The position numbers and the translations under genes are program-made. Below the pieces are notes generated by a model. The model worked only from the letters and a program-made list of their open reading frames with translations, was not told the DNA's origin and searched no databases. A DNA stretch of 64,000 bases from Streptosporangium album. Its GTDB lineage: Bacteria; Actinomycetota; Actinomycetes; Streptosporangiales; Streptosporangiaceae. Below, piece by piece: positions 52,154-61,598 of this stretch (positions are counted from its first letter, which is position 1; the number at the start of each line of letters is the position of its first letter). The DNA is taken from positions 992,001 to 1,056,000 of the forward strand of contig NZ_JACHJU010000002.1 of the NCBI RefSeq assembly GCF_014203795.1, in the 5' to 3' direction.

Positions 52154-54844
52154 GTGCCGAAGAACGAAGCGACCCCCACTCGTCCGTGTCTCCTGCTGCT
52201 GGATGGGCATTCACTGGCCTACCGGGCCTTCTACGCCCTGCCGGAGGAGAATTTCTCCACGACCACGGGTCAGACGACGAACGCGGTCTACGGGTTCACC
52301 TCGATGCTGGTCAACGTGCTCCGCGACGAGCGGCCCACGCATGTGGCGGTCTGCTTCGACCGGTCGGAGCCGACGTTCCGGCACGAGGAGTACGCCGAGT
52401 ACAAGGCGAACCGGAGCGCGAGCCCCGACAGCTTCCGCAGCCAGATGAGCTTGATCCACGAGATGCTCGACGCGTTGCGCGTCCCGCACCTGTCGCTGTC
52501 GGGTTACGAGGCAGACGACCTGATCGCCACCCTCGCCACCCGGGCCGCGGCGCAGGACATGAACGTGCTGGTCGTCACCGGCGACCGTGACGCGCTGCAG
52601 CTGGTCGACGAGCACATCACGGTGCTGATGACCCGGGTCGGGATCAGCAACATGACCAGGTTCACCCCCGAGGCGGTGCTGGAGAAGTACGAGCTGACCC
52701 CGGTCCAGTATCCCGACTTCGCGGCCATCCGCGGCGACTCCAGCGACAACCTCAAGAACATCCCCGGTGTGGGGGAGAAGACCGCGGCCAAGTGGATCCG
52801 CGAGTTCGGCTCGCTGGAGGAGCTGGTCAACCGGATCGACGAGGTCAAGGGCAAGGTCGGCGACAAGCTCCGCGACCACCTCGACCAGGTGCTGATGAAC
52901 CGCCGCCTCACCCAGCTCATGCGCGACGTCCCGCTGGAGCACGAGGTCTCCCGCCTGACGGTCGGCCAGGCCGACCGCGACGAGGTCAACAAGATCCTCG
53001 ACACGCTGGAGTTCCGGGGAGAGATCCGCGACCGGCTGTTCAAGACGCTCGGCGCCGCCGAGCCCGAGGCGGAGGAGGGCTTCGAGGTCGAGGCCGTCGT
53101 GCTCGGCCCCGGCGAGGTCGCCGGATGGCTGGAGGCGCTGCCGCAGGGCCGGGCCGGGCTCGCCTTCAAGGGCGCCTACGGCAGCGGCACCGGGCGGATC
53201 GACAGCCTCGCGATCGCCGTGCCCGGCGGTCGCGCCGCCTTCGTCGACCCCACCACGCTGACCGAGGCCGACGAGGCGGCCCTGCGCGCCTGGCTCGGCG
53301 ACCCCGCGCGCCCCAAGGCCGTGCACGACGCCAAGGGGCCGATGCTGGCGCTGTGGGCGCAGGGGATGGACCTGCGCGGCCTGACGTGCGACACGGCGCT
53401 GGCGGCCTACCTGGCGATGCCGGGGCAGAAGACGTTCCCGCTGGAGGACCTCGTACGGACCTACCTCCAGCGTGAGCTGCGCAGCGAGGCCGACGCCGGC
53501 GGCCAGGCCAGCCTCTTCGACGACGTCGACGCCGACGCCGCCCATGAGCTGGGGCTGCGGGCCCTGGCCGTCTGCGAGCTGGCCGAGGCGCTGGAGGCGT
53601 TCCTGGAGCCGCGGGACGGCACCCGCCTGATGCGCGAGGTGGAGCTGCCGCTGGTGACCGTGCTGGCCGAGCTGGAGCGGGCCGGCATCGCCGCCGACCG
53701 GGATTACTTCAGCGGTCTGGAGGCCGAGTTCGGCGGCGCGGTCAAGCAGGCCGTCGAGGCGGCGCACGCGGCCGTGGGGGAGCAGTTCAACCTGGGCTCG
53801 CCCAAGCAGCTGCAGGAGATCCTCTTCGTCCGCCTGAACCTGCCCAAGACCAAGAAGACCAAGACGGGCTACACCACCGACGCCGACGCGCTGGCCTGGC
53901 TGGCCGCCCAGACCGAGCACGAGCTGCCGACCATCATGCTGCGCCACCGCGACCAGGCCAAGCTGAAGGTCACGGTCGAGGGTCTGATCAAGGAGATCGC
54001 CGACGACGGGCGGATCCACACCACCTACAACCAGATCATCGCGGCCACCGGGCGGATCAGCTCGGAGAAGCCCAACCTGCAGAACATCCCGATCCGCACC
54101 GTCGAGGGCCGCCGGATCCGGCAGGGCTTCACGGTCGGGGCCGGATACGAGACCCTGCTGACCGCCGACTACAGCCAGATCGAGCTGCGGATCATGGCGC
54201 ACCTGTCGGGTGACGAGTCGCTGATCGCGTCTTTCGAGTCCGGGCACGACTTCCACAAGGCCACCGCCGCGAGGGTCTTCGACATCGAGCCCGAGCAGGT
54301 GACGGGGGAGCTGCGGGCCAAGATCAAGGCCATGAACTACGGCCTGGCGTACGGCCTGTCGGACTTCGGGCTGTCGGCGCAGCTCAACATCCCGGTGCCG
54401 GAGGCGAGGGCGCTCAAGGAGGAATACTTCGAGGAGTTCGGCGGTGTCCGCGACTTCCTCAACGCGATCGTCGCCCAGGCCAGGCACGACGGCTACACCG
54501 AGACCATCATGGGCCGCCGCCGCTATCTGCCCGACCTCAACAGCGACAACCGCCAGCGCCGCGAGATGGCCGAGCGGATGGCGCTCAACGCGCCGATCCA
54601 GGGCTCGGCGGCCGACATCATCAAGGTCGCCATGCTCAATGTGCAGAACGCCCTGAAGGAGGCGTCCCTGCGCTCCCGGATGCTGCTCCAGGTCCACGAC
54701 GAGCTGGTGTTCGAGGTGGCGCCGGGAGAGCTGGAGACCTTGCGTGAGCTGGTCACAGACCAGATGAACGCCGCCTACGCGCTGCGCGTCCCGCTGGAGG
54801 TCTCCGTAGGCGTCGGCCGGACCTGGGAGGACGCCGGTCACTGA
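52154..54844 (+). CDS. polA: DNA polymerase I
   Basis: The 896-residue repair polymerase starts at GTG 52154. The 5' nuclease domain (1-310) has LLLLDGHSLAYRAFYALP, GYEADDLIATLA, and GDSSDNLKNIPGVGEKTAAK. The central 3'-5' exonuclease-like domain lacks the DxE metal site, as is usual in actinobacteria. The polymerase domain has motif A (LTADYSQIELRIMAHLSGD), the O-helix KAMNYGLAYGLSDFGLS with Tyr at the dideoxy-discriminating position, and motif C (LLQVHDELVFEV). It is the usual neighbour of rpsA and coaE in this order. Confidence 0.97.
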   Translation: MPKNEATPTRPCLLLLDGHSLAYRAFYALPEENFSTTTGQTTNAVYGFTSMLVNVLRDERPTHVAVCFDRSEPTFRHEEYAEYKANRSASPDSFRSQMSLIHEMLDALRVPHLSLSGYEADDLIATLATRAAAQDMNVLVVTGDRDALQLVDEHITVLMTRVGISNMTRFTPEAVLEKYELTPVQYPDFAAIRGDSSDNLKNIPGVGEKTAAKWIREFGSLEELVNRIDEVKGKVGDKLRDHLDQVLMNRRLTQLMRDVPLEHEVSRLTVGQADRDEVNKILDTLEFRGEIRDRLFKTLGAAEPEAEEGFEVEAVVLGPGEVAGWLEALPQGRAGLAFKGAYGSGTGRIDSLAIAVPGGRAAFVDPTTLTEADEAALRAWLGDPARPKAVHDAKGPMLALWAQGMDLRGLTCDTALAAYLAMPGQKTFPLEDLVRTYLQRELRSEADAGGQASLFDDVDADAAHELGLRALAVCELAEALEAFLEPRDGTRLMREVELPLVTVLAELERAGIAADRDYFSGLEAEFGGAVKQAVEAAHAAVGEQFNLGSPKQLQEILFVRLNLPKTKKTKTGYTTDADALAWLAAQTEHELPTIMLRHRDQAKLKVTVEGLIKEIADDGRIHTTYNQIIAATGRISSEKPNLQNIPIRTVEGRRIRQGFTVGAGYETLLTADYSQIELRIMAHLSGDESLIASFESGHDFHKATAARVFDIEPEQVTGELRAKIKAMNYGLAYGLSDFGLSAQLNIPVPEARALKEEYFEEFGGVRDFLNAIVAQARHDGYTETIMGRRRYLPDLNSDNRQRREMAERMALNAPIQGSAADIIKVAMLNVQNALKEASLRSRMLLQVHDELVFEVAPGELETLRELVTDQMNAAYALRVPLEVSVGVGRTWEDAGH

Positions 54845-54917
54845 CGGGGCGCCCGACCTGTCCGAGTCTGTTCTAGGGTGGTGAGACAGCCGATCCCTCG
54901 ACAGACCCGGGAGTTCC

Positions 54918-56030
54918 GTGCGGAGTCCAGCCCCCCTCACGCTGATCATCATGATGGCCAACACCCTGGTGGTGGCCGCCGCGGTGGTGGTGCTCATCAC
55001 GCTCCCCACGGAGGCCGCCCCGCGGGCCGCGCCCCTGGCCGGCGCGGTGACGGGCACCCCCACCCCCACCCCGAGCCCGTCGCCGGAGCCCGACCTGCCC
55101 TCGGCGGATCTTCCACCGCCGATCCGGACGACTCCGGAGTTCGCCCGGCAGGTGAAGGCCAACGAGGCGGGCACGGTCCCGGTGCTGATGTACCACCGGA
55201 TCATGAAGAAGCGGCTGGCCTCCATCGACCGCACGCCCTCCCAGGTGCGCCAGGAGATGGAGAAGCTGGCCAAGGACGGTTACGTGCCGATCACCGCGCG
55301 GGAGTTCGTCACCGGAAAGATCGACATCCCGGCGGGTAAGCACCCGGTCGTGCTGACCTTCGACGACGGGCACGCGAGCCATTTCGCGCTGGACGGCAAC
55401 GGCATGCCGGCCAAGGACACCGCGGTCGGGATCATCTACCAGGTCGCGAAGAAGCATCCGGGGTTCCGGCCCGTCGCCACCTTCTGGGTCAACCGCGAGC
55501 CGTTCGGCCTGCGCGACCGGCGGGACCAGACGCGGGCCGTGCAGTGGCTGACCTCCCGCGGCTTCGAGGTGGCCAACCACACCTGGACCCATGCCAACCT
55601 GCCGAGCCTGTCGAAGAAGAAGGTCGCCGAGCAGATCGTCCGGACCGAGCGGCTGCTCGACAAGCTCGGCGCCGGTCCCTCCGACACCTTCGCGCTGCCG
55701 TTCGGCGCGATGCCGCGCAAGCGGTCCACGGCGCAGTCTGGGAAGTGGGACGGGAGCCGCTACGCGTTCAAGGGGGTCTTCCTGGCCGGCGCGCAGCCGT
55801 CGGAGTCGCCTTTCGTCAAGGACTTCGACTGGCGGGCCATCCAGCGGATCCAGAGCAACGGCAAGAAGGGCGAGTGCCGCAAATGGTGCTCGCAGTACTG
55901 GCTGGAGTGGCTGAAAAAGCACCCCGACCGGCTCTACACGGCGGACGGCGACCCCGATCGCGTGTCCGTGCCGGAGAAGCTCCGGGGTATCATCACCTCC
56001 AAGTGGAGGCGTCAGGTCAATGCCTACTAA
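54918..56030 (+). CDS. Secreted polysaccharide deacetylase (CE4 family)
   Basis: The 370-residue protein has an N-terminal membrane anchor or signal (APLTLIIMMANTLVVAAAVV), then a Pro/Thr-rich spacer (TPTPTPSPSPEPD). The deacetylase domain begins at VPVLMYHRI. The catalytic base and metal Asp are in VVLTFDDGHASHF and the metal His pair in NHTWTHANL. The segment LPFGAMPRK is the later active-site arginine/proline region. It would remove acetyl groups from peptidoglycan or another wall polymer. GTG 54918 lies 73 bases after polA. Confidence 0.85.
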   Translation: MRSPAPLTLIIMMANTLVVAAAVVVLITLPTEAAPRAAPLAGAVTGTPTPTPSPSPEPDLPSADLPPPIRTTPEFARQVKANEAGTVPVLMYHRIMKKRLASIDRTPSQVRQEMEKLAKDGYVPITAREFVTGKIDIPAGKHPVVLTFDDGHASHFALDGNGMPAKDTAVGIIYQVAKKHPGFRPVATFWVNREPFGLRDRRDQTRAVQWLTSRGFEVANHTWTHANLPSLSKKKVAEQIVRTERLLDKLGAGPSDTFALPFGAMPRKRSTAQSGKWDGSRYAFKGVFLAGAQPSESPFVKDFDWRAIQRIQSNGKKGECRKWCSQYWLEWLKKHPDRLYTADGDPDRVSVPEKLRGIITSKWRRQVNAY

Positions 56031-56244
56031 CGTCGGCTGACTTTCTGTTTACGGCGTGTCGTGTCTTCGGATTGACCAGACTCGTCTGGTCTCATATGCT
56101 GATCGCTGCGCTGTGGGCTCGCGCGTGTCTCGGACGGAGTGGGCTCGCGCTCGTCATGCCGATGGATTCCTTCGGCTGAACGATAAGAGGCCTGCCGCGT
56201 GTTCGCCACATCGACATCTGTCCGCGTTCGGAGCAATTCCACAC

Positions 56245-57747
56245 ATGACGAGCAGCACTGAGGCCACCTCGAGCACCCCGCAGGTAGCGGTCAACGACAT
56301 CGGTTCCGAGGAAGACTTCCTCGCAGCGATCGATCTGACCATCAAGTACTTCAACGACGGCGACATCGTCGAGGGCACCGTCGTCAAGGTCGATCGAGAT
56401 GAAGTTTTGCTCGACATCGGCTACAAGACCGAGGGTGTCATCCCCTCGCGTGAGCTCTCGATCAAGCACGATGTCGATCCCGCGGACGTCGTCGAGGTTG
56501 GCGAGCACGTCGAGGCCCTGGTTCTCCAGAAGGAGGACAAGGAAGGGCGTCTGATCCTGTCCAAGAAGCGCGCTCAGTACGAGCGGGCCTGGGGCACGAT
56601 CGAGAAGATCAAGGACGAGGACGGCATCGTCACCGGTACCGTCATCGAGGTCGTCAAGGGTGGTCTCATCCTCGACATCGGCCTCCGTGGCTTCCTTCCG
56701 GCGTCCCTGGTCGAGATGCGCCGCGTCCGCGACCTCCAGCCGTACGTCGGCCGTGAGCTCGAGGCGAAGATCATAGAGCTGGACAAGAACCGCAACAACG
56801 TGGTTCTCTCCCGCCGCGCCTGGCTTGAGCAGACCCAGTCCGAGGTGCGTCAGACGTTCCTCAACACCCTGCAGAAGGGTCAGGTCCGCAAGGGCGTCGT
56901 CTCCTCGATCGTCAACTTCGGTGCGTTCGTGGACCTGGGCGGCGTCGACGGTCTGGTTCACGTCTCCGAGCTCTCCTGGAAGCACATCGACCACCCCTCC
57001 GAGGTTGTCGAGGTCGGCCAGGAGGTCACCGTCGAGGTTCTCGACGTCGACATGGAGCGCGAGCGGGTCTCCCTGTCGCTCAAGGCGACGCAGGAGGACC
57101 CCTGGCAGCAGTTCGCCCGCACCCACCAGATCGGTCAGGTCGTTCCGGGCCGCGTCACCAAGCTGGTGCCGTTCGGTGCGTTCGTCCGCGTCGAGGAGGG
57201 CATCGAGGGCCTGGTCCACATCTCCGAGCTGGCCGAGCGCCACGTCGAGATCCCCGAGCAGGTCGTCCAGGTCGGCGAAGAGATCTTCGTCAAGATCATA
57301 GACATTGACCTGGAGCGTCGCCGGATCTCGCTGTCGCTCAAGCAGGCGAACGAGAGCGCGGCCGGTGCCGACATCGAGTTCGACCCCACGCTGTACGGCA
57401 TGGCGGCGACCTACGACGACCAGGGCAACTACATCTACCCCGAGGGCTTCGACTCCGAGACGAGCGAGTGGCTCGAGGGCTTCGAGAAGCAGCGTGACGA
57501 GTGGGAGCGGCAGTACGCCGAGGCCCAGACCCGTTTCGAGGCTCACAAGAAGCAGGTGGAGGAGGCCCGCAAGGCCGAGGCCGAGGCGGGCGAGGCCGCT
57601 CCCACGTCCTACTCCGGTGAGACCCCGGCCTCCGGCGCTTCGAGCTCCAGCTCCAGCAGCAGCTCTTCGGCTCCGGCGGCGGGTGCCCTCGCCTCCGACG
57701 AGGCTCTCGCGGCTCTGCGCGAGAAGCTCGCGGGCGGCCAGAGCTGA
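56245..57747 (+). CDS. rpsA: 30S ribosomal protein S1
   Basis: The 500-residue protein starts at ATG 56245; the frame upstream is open but unlike S1. It has four S1 RNA-binding domains (about 38-107, 124-190, 211-279 and 296-365), the usual number in actinobacteria. Examples are GDIVEGTVVKVDRDEVLLDI, VRKGVVSSIVNFGAFVDLGG, and VVPGRVTKLVPFGAFVRVEE. The C-terminal 130 residues are acidic and coiled (WEGFEKQRDEWERQY-like), ending in a Ser-rich run of about 13 serines in ASSSSSSSSSSAPA. It helps mRNA binding by the small ribosomal subunit. Confidence 0.97.
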   Translation: MTSSTEATSSTPQVAVNDIGSEEDFLAAIDLTIKYFNDGDIVEGTVVKVDRDEVLLDIGYKTEGVIPSRELSIKHDVDPADVVEVGEHVEALVLQKEDKEGRLILSKKRAQYERAWGTIEKIKDEDGIVTGTVIEVVKGGLILDIGLRGFLPASLVEMRRVRDLQPYVGRELEAKIIELDKNRNNVVLSRRAWLEQTQSEVRQTFLNTLQKGQVRKGVVSSIVNFGAFVDLGGVDGLVHVSELSWKHIDHPSEVVEVGQEVTVEVLDVDMERERVSLSLKATQEDPWQQFARTHQIGQVVPGRVTKLVPFGAFVRVEEGIEGLVHISELAERHVEIPEQVVQVGEEIFVKIIDIDLERRRISLSLKQANESAAGADIEFDPTLYGMAATYDDQGNYIYPEGFDSETSEWLEGFEKQRDEWERQYAEAQTRFEAHKKQVEEARKAEAEAGEAAPTSYSGETPASGASSSSSSSSSSAPAAGALASDEALAALREKLAGGQS

Positions 57748-57787
57748 CGCAGGTGAAGCAGTAGGGGTCTGAGGACCCCGACGGGAA

Positions 57788-57813
57788 GGGCCCCGCTCCG
57801 GCGGGGCCCTTTT
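57788..57813 (+). terminator. Rho-independent terminator after rpsA
   Basis: A 9-bp stem GGGCCCCGC (57788-57796) / GCGGGGCCC (57801-57809) with a TCCG loop is followed by TTTT. It lies 40 bases past the rpsA stop codon and is the clearest intrinsic terminator in the window. Confidence 0.8.
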
Positions 57814-57837
57814 CCGTGTCTCCGCTAGGGTTGGGCC

Positions 57838-58299
57838 GTGACCGTGATCGAATGGGCCGAGCCCGAGGACGCAGGCGAGATCCTGACCGTGCAGCGGGCC
57901 GCGTACGTCACCGAGGCCCAGCTCTACGGCGATCCGTTCATCGCGCCGCTGGTGGAGTCCGCCGAGCAGGTCCGCAAGGCCGTCGAGACCGCGACGGTGC
58001 TCGTGGCCCGTGAGGGCGGGCGGATCGTCGGCGCGGTCCGCGGCCGGATGTCGGATGCGACCTGCCTGGTCGGCCGGCTGGTGGTGGCGCCGGACGCGCA
58101 GGGCAGGGGGATCGGTGGCGCCCTGCTGGCCGCCCTGCACGAGGAGGTGGCCGCCGCGCTGGCGTTCGACCTGTTCACCGGGCACCTGTCCGAGGGCAAC
58201 CTGCGCCTCTACCGCCGCCACGGTTACCGCGAGACGCGCCGGGAGCGGATGAGCGACCACCTGACCCTGGTCCACATGCGCCGCGACCTCCAGCCATGA
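57838..58299 (+). CDS. GNAT family N-acetyltransferase
   Basis: The 153-residue single-domain GNAT protein starts at GTG 57838, 25 bases after the rpsA terminator. It has [20 protein letters not shown] at the start, the acetyl-CoA loop in [19 protein letters not shown], and the last motif [20 protein letters not shown]. The substrate is unknown. It stands between rpsA and coaE. Confidence 0.85.
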   Translation: MTVIEWAEPEDAGEILTVQRAAYVTEAQLYGDPFIAPLVESAEQVRKAVETATVLVAREGGRIVGAVRGRMSDATCLVGRLVVAPDAQGRGIGGALLAALHEEVAAALAFDLFTGHLSEGNLRLYRRHGYRETRRERMSDHLTLVHMRRDLQP

Positions 58300-58465
58300 C
58301 CGCAAAGAACCACCCATCATCGTCCCATTTGGCTTTTGCGGTGGTGCGGCGGTGCGGTGGTGCGGTGGTTCGGTGCTCCGGGGGACCGGCGTCGCCACGG
58401 GCGCCCACTCCCCGGCCGTGAAGGCCGGCGCTCCGGGGCGGGCCGCACCACGTATGCTGCGGATC

Positions 58466-59062
58466 ATGCTGAAGGTGGGACTTACCGGCGGGATCGGGTC
58501 GGGAAAGAGCGAGGTGTCACGGCGGCTGGCGTCCAGGGGAGCCGTTGTCATCGACGCCGACAAGATCGCCCGCGAGGTGGTCGAGCCCGGGACCAGCGGG
58601 CTGGCGCGCATCACCGGGGTGTTCGGGGACGAGGTGCTGTACGAGGACGGGTCGCTCAACCGGGAGAGGCTCGGCTCGATCGTCTTCGCCGACTCCGAGA
58701 AACTGGCCTCGCTCAACGCCATCGTGCACCCGCTGGTCGGGGCCCGGGTCGCCGAGCTGCAGGAGGAGGCCGACGGCGACGCGATCGTGGTCTACGACGT
58801 GCCGCTGCTGGCGGAGAACGACCTCGCCCCGATGTACGACGTCGTGGTCGTCGTGGACGCCGCCGACGACGTCCGGCTCGCCCGGCTGGTCGAGCTGCGC
58901 GGCATGAGCGAGCAGGACGCCAGAGCCCGGCTCGCGGCCCAGGCGACCCGCGAGGACCGGCTGAAGGTCGCCGACCTCGTGGTGCCGAACGAGGGAGCGC
59001 TGGAGGAGCTGGACGCCCGGGTGGACGAGCTCTGGGCCGAGCTGTCGGCCCGTGCCGGTTAG
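58466..59062 (+). CDS. coaE: Dephospho-CoA kinase
   Basis: CoaE phosphorylates the 3'-OH of dephospho-CoA, the last step of CoA synthesis. ATG 58466 gives [20 protein letters not shown] with the P-loop at 8-15; ATG 58454 adds four residues. [39 protein letters not shown] and [20 protein letters not shown] are the conserved lid and CoA regions. The 198-residue length is normal, and the C-terminal GrpB/DUF fusion of some actinobacteria is absent. The upstream 150 bases carry a short GGTGCGGT repeat. Confidence 0.94.
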   Translation: MLKVGLTGGIGSGKSEVSRRLASRGAVVIDADKIAREVVEPGTSGLARITGVFGDEVLYEDGSLNRERLGSIVFADSEKLASLNAIVHPLVGARVAELQEEADGDAIVVYDVPLLAENDLAPMYDVVVVVDAADDVRLARLVELRGMSEQDARARLAAQATREDRLKVADLVVPNEGALEELDARVDELWAELSARAG

Positions 59063-59221
59063 GTGAGACGGCCACCGGCCCATGACCTGCCCCGAGCCGT
59101 CGCCGTCTGCCCCCGGCGGCTCCTCCGCCGTCGGCTCCGCACCGAGCGGGGTGGCCTCCTCCGCGGGCACCCGGCGAGCCTGGCTGAGACTGGTCCGCAG
59201 CTCGGTCCGCCAGAGGTTGTA

Positions 59222-60106
59222 GTGGGGGCTGTCCCGGGCGAACGCGACGGCGGGGAAGCGCGGGCCGAGCTGGAGCGGATCGCGCCCATCCTGCTGTTCC
59301 TCGGCGCCGTGATCGTGCTCGCGGAGCTGGTCAAGGAGGCCCAGGTCTTCGACGTGATCGCCACCCGGCTGGCGGTGGTCGGCCGGGGAAACTACGCCGC
59401 GCTCTTCCTGCTGTGCACGGCCTTCGCGTCGCTGGTCACCATGGTCTTCCTCTGGACGCTCTTCTGGCGGCGCGGCCGGCGCGGCGCCGACCGTTACGAG
59501 CCGCCGTCCCCGGTGCCGGTCGCCGACCCGCTGCTGTTCCGGACGGCCGCCACGGTGTGCGCGCTGTTCATCGCCGCGCTCCTGCTGGGACTGCCGATCC
59601 AGGCGGCCGCCCTGGTCTCGGCGGTGCTGATGATCGCCGCCTTCGCCTGGCGTGACAGGTCCAAACTCACCTTCGCACTGTTCCCCTGGCAGCTTCTCGT
59701 CTTCGTCACCGGCCTGTTCCTGGTGGTGCCCACCCTGAGCCGGTACGGCCTGGCCGGCCTGATGGGCGCCCTGGCCGGGACCGGCGGCGACGGCGGCGGG
59801 GCCTACCGGGCGGCGGCCGTGGGGGCCGGGCTGTCCAACCTGATCAACAACCTGCCCGCCTACACCGCGGTGGAGAAGGTCATCCCGGTGGACAACCAGG
59901 AGCAGCTGCTGGCCCTGTTCACCGGTACCGACATCGGGCCGGTGATCACCCCGTGGGCCTCGCTCGCCACCCTGCTGTGGTTCGAGTGGTGCCGCCGCCG
60001 AGGCGTGCGCGTGCCGCCGCTCACCTTCGTGCTGGCCGGAGCGGGGCTGGCCGTGGTGGGCGTGACCGCGACCGTGGGCGTGGGCGTGCTGCTGCTCACC
60101 GGCTGA
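59222..60106 (+). CDS. ArsB/NhaD-type anion permease, internally shortened
   Basis: The protein has 294 residues from GTG 59222, chosen for AGAGG five bases upstream; the frame is open from 59063. It begins IAPILLFLGAVIVLAELVKE and QVFDVIATRLAVVGRGNYAA, like actinobacterial ArsB/SLC13-related permeases. Right after LFLLCTAFASL (near 59434) it continues with VTMVFLWTLFW. In relatives the first half-repeat with the FLNLDTTAVLLTP region, about 70 residues, lies between these. The second half, with GLSNLINNLPAYTAVEKV, is intact. Transport is doubtful without the first substrate half-site. It overlaps the convergent gene by 11 bases. Confidence 0.7.
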   Translation: MGAVPGERDGGEARAELERIAPILLFLGAVIVLAELVKEAQVFDVIATRLAVVGRGNYAALFLLCTAFASLVTMVFLWTLFWRRGRRGADRYEPPSPVPVADPLLFRTAATVCALFIAALLLGLPIQAAALVSAVLMIAAFAWRDRSKLTFALFPWQLLVFVTGLFLVVPTLSRYGLAGLMGALAGTGGDGGGAYRAAAVGAGLSNLINNLPAYTAVEKVIPVDNQEQLLALFTGTDIGPVITPWASLATLLWFEWCRRRGVRVPPLTFVLAGAGLAVVGVTATVGVGVLLLTG

Positions 60107-60819
60107 CCCGGACCGCCTCCAGCAGGTCGTCCTGGAGCCCGGCCCGGCTCGCGACGAAGTCACGCCCGCCTCCGGTCAGCGGGGCGCAGTCGAAGGGGGT
60201 GCCGTCGAAGCGGCTGACCACCGCCCCGGCCTCCTGCGCGATCAGCAGCCCGCCCGGCAGGTCGACGATGCCGGTCTGGTAGCCGATGATCCCGTCGATG
60301 TCGCCCCGGGCGAGCATCACCCAGGCCAGCAGCGGGGCACAGAGCCGCAGCACCCGGCGGGCGCGTGTGTCCGGCTCCGCCTTCAGCGCGCAGGCCACGT
60401 CGTCGCCGCGCCGTACGCCGTAGCCCTGGATCCAGGCCAGCACGGGACCGCTGCCGGTAGGCCGGTAGGGTGGGGCGGTCAGCGGGCCGTCCGGGCCGAG
60501 CGACCCCCGCCCCCGGACGGCCGACCACGTCCTGCCGGTCACCGGTTCGTGGACGACTCCCAGTTCGGGCCGTCCGTTCCGGCACAGGGCCAGGCCCACG
60601 GAGTACAGGGGCAGGCCGATCGCGAGGTTGTTCGTGCCGTCGAGCGGGTCGATGACCCAGGTCCACTCCGATCCCGGCTCGCCCAGCTCGCCCGCCTCCT
60701 CGGCGATCACCGCGGCCCGGGAAGGCGGTCAGCACCCGTTCCAGCAGCAGCTTCTCCGCGGCCAGGTCCAGATCGGTGACCACGTCGCCGTCACCGCCCT
60801 TGGGGTTGACCTCGATCAT
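60096..60819 (-). pseudogene. Frameshifted inositol monophosphatase family gene
   Basis: The N-terminal part (MIEVNPKGGDGDVVTDLDLA, AEKLLLERVLTAFPG) and the main part (VIAEEAGELGEPGSEWTWVI, then DPLDGTNNLAIGLP) are in different frames. Two bases appear to be missing near 60718, where FPG should run into xAVIAEE. The metal motif DPLDGTN and the C-terminal GIVDLPGGLLIAQEAGA are intact. The first 20-30 residues of a normal IMPase are also absent, because the frame merges upstream into another gene (60820-61454). As written only 60096-60710 could be translated, without the first metal-binding Glu region. Confidence 0.75.
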
Positions 60820-61454
60820 CCCCCGGATGCCCGCGAGGATGGTGCCGAAGGCCTCCTTGCGGGTGCGCTCGGGCGTCCAGACCTCTCCCGTGCCGTCCGG
60901 CTCCTGCGACATCGACCGGCGGAAGCGGGCGTAGGCCTCGCAGACCCGTTCGTTGCCCGGATCGATGATCTCCAGCCGCATCAGCAGCGCGCGCCGCTCC
61001 CGGCGGGCGGCCGCGACACACTCGGGCAGCGTCACCGCGCGCAGGTAGGTGCCGTGCCGCCCTTGAAGATCCAGCGATCGGTGTCGGCGCGCGCCTCCGC
61101 GTGGGCCCCGGCGATCTCCTCGGGGCCGTTGAGCACGTTCACGATCGACAGGTCCTGCAGCGCCCGACCGGCCCCGGAGACCACGTTCTCCAGCCGTTCC
61201 GGCCGTTCCGGCAGCGTCACGGCCCTGGCGAAGCTCTCTCGCATCGCCTTCTCGGCCGGCTCCTGGCGCCAGCGGTCCCGCAGGATGGCGGTGGTGAGCA
61301 GCGCCAGCACCAGCAGGGTGCCGGACTCGATCACCTGGTCACGCAGGGCCTTGTCGATCGTGTCGTCCAGCAGGCCGACGACACCGACTCCCACGGCGAG
61401 CAGCAGCGCGACGAAACCGTCGATGTTCTTGCCGAACCGCGCCATCCGCCCCAT
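60820..61454 (-). pseudogene. Broken gene for a membrane protein of unknown function
   Basis: ATG 61454 opens a frame with two membrane helices (GFVALLLAVGVGVVGLLDDT; LLVLALLTTAILRD), then a soluble part ending DTDRWIFKGGTAPTCAR and a stop. One G missing near 61052 would restore KGGTGTYLR and lead into the frame starting at 61035 (AVTLPECVAAARRERRALLM, MRLEIIDPGNERVCEAYARF, WTPERTRKEAFGTIL). That frame then fuses at about 60820 to the inositol monophosphatase start. The C-terminal part is missing here; a matching-looking piece lies at 59080-59260 on the same strand. Confidence 0.6.
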
Positions 61455-61598
61455 GTATACGCCCCGCCCGTCCGGCTGCCGATCAGCCCCGCCGTCATGG
61501 TAGATCGAGAACCGGGCCGCACTCCAGGGCCGGGACGGACGTCCGCCTCCGCCTCCGCGGAGTCCGCAGGCGGTCGTCCGGCAGCTCCCGGGGGAGGA

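Noticed and set aside
52211-55273. A minus-strand open frame of 1020 codons across polA and the deacetylase gene
   Set aside because: It is antisense to two well-recognised genes and crosses their boundary, without motifs or a start signal.
56056-56244. N-terminal extension of ribosomal protein S1
   Set aside because: The open frame upstream of ATG 56245 encodes Arg/Cys-rich sequence not found in S1 proteins, and the 2-base-level promoter region is expected there.
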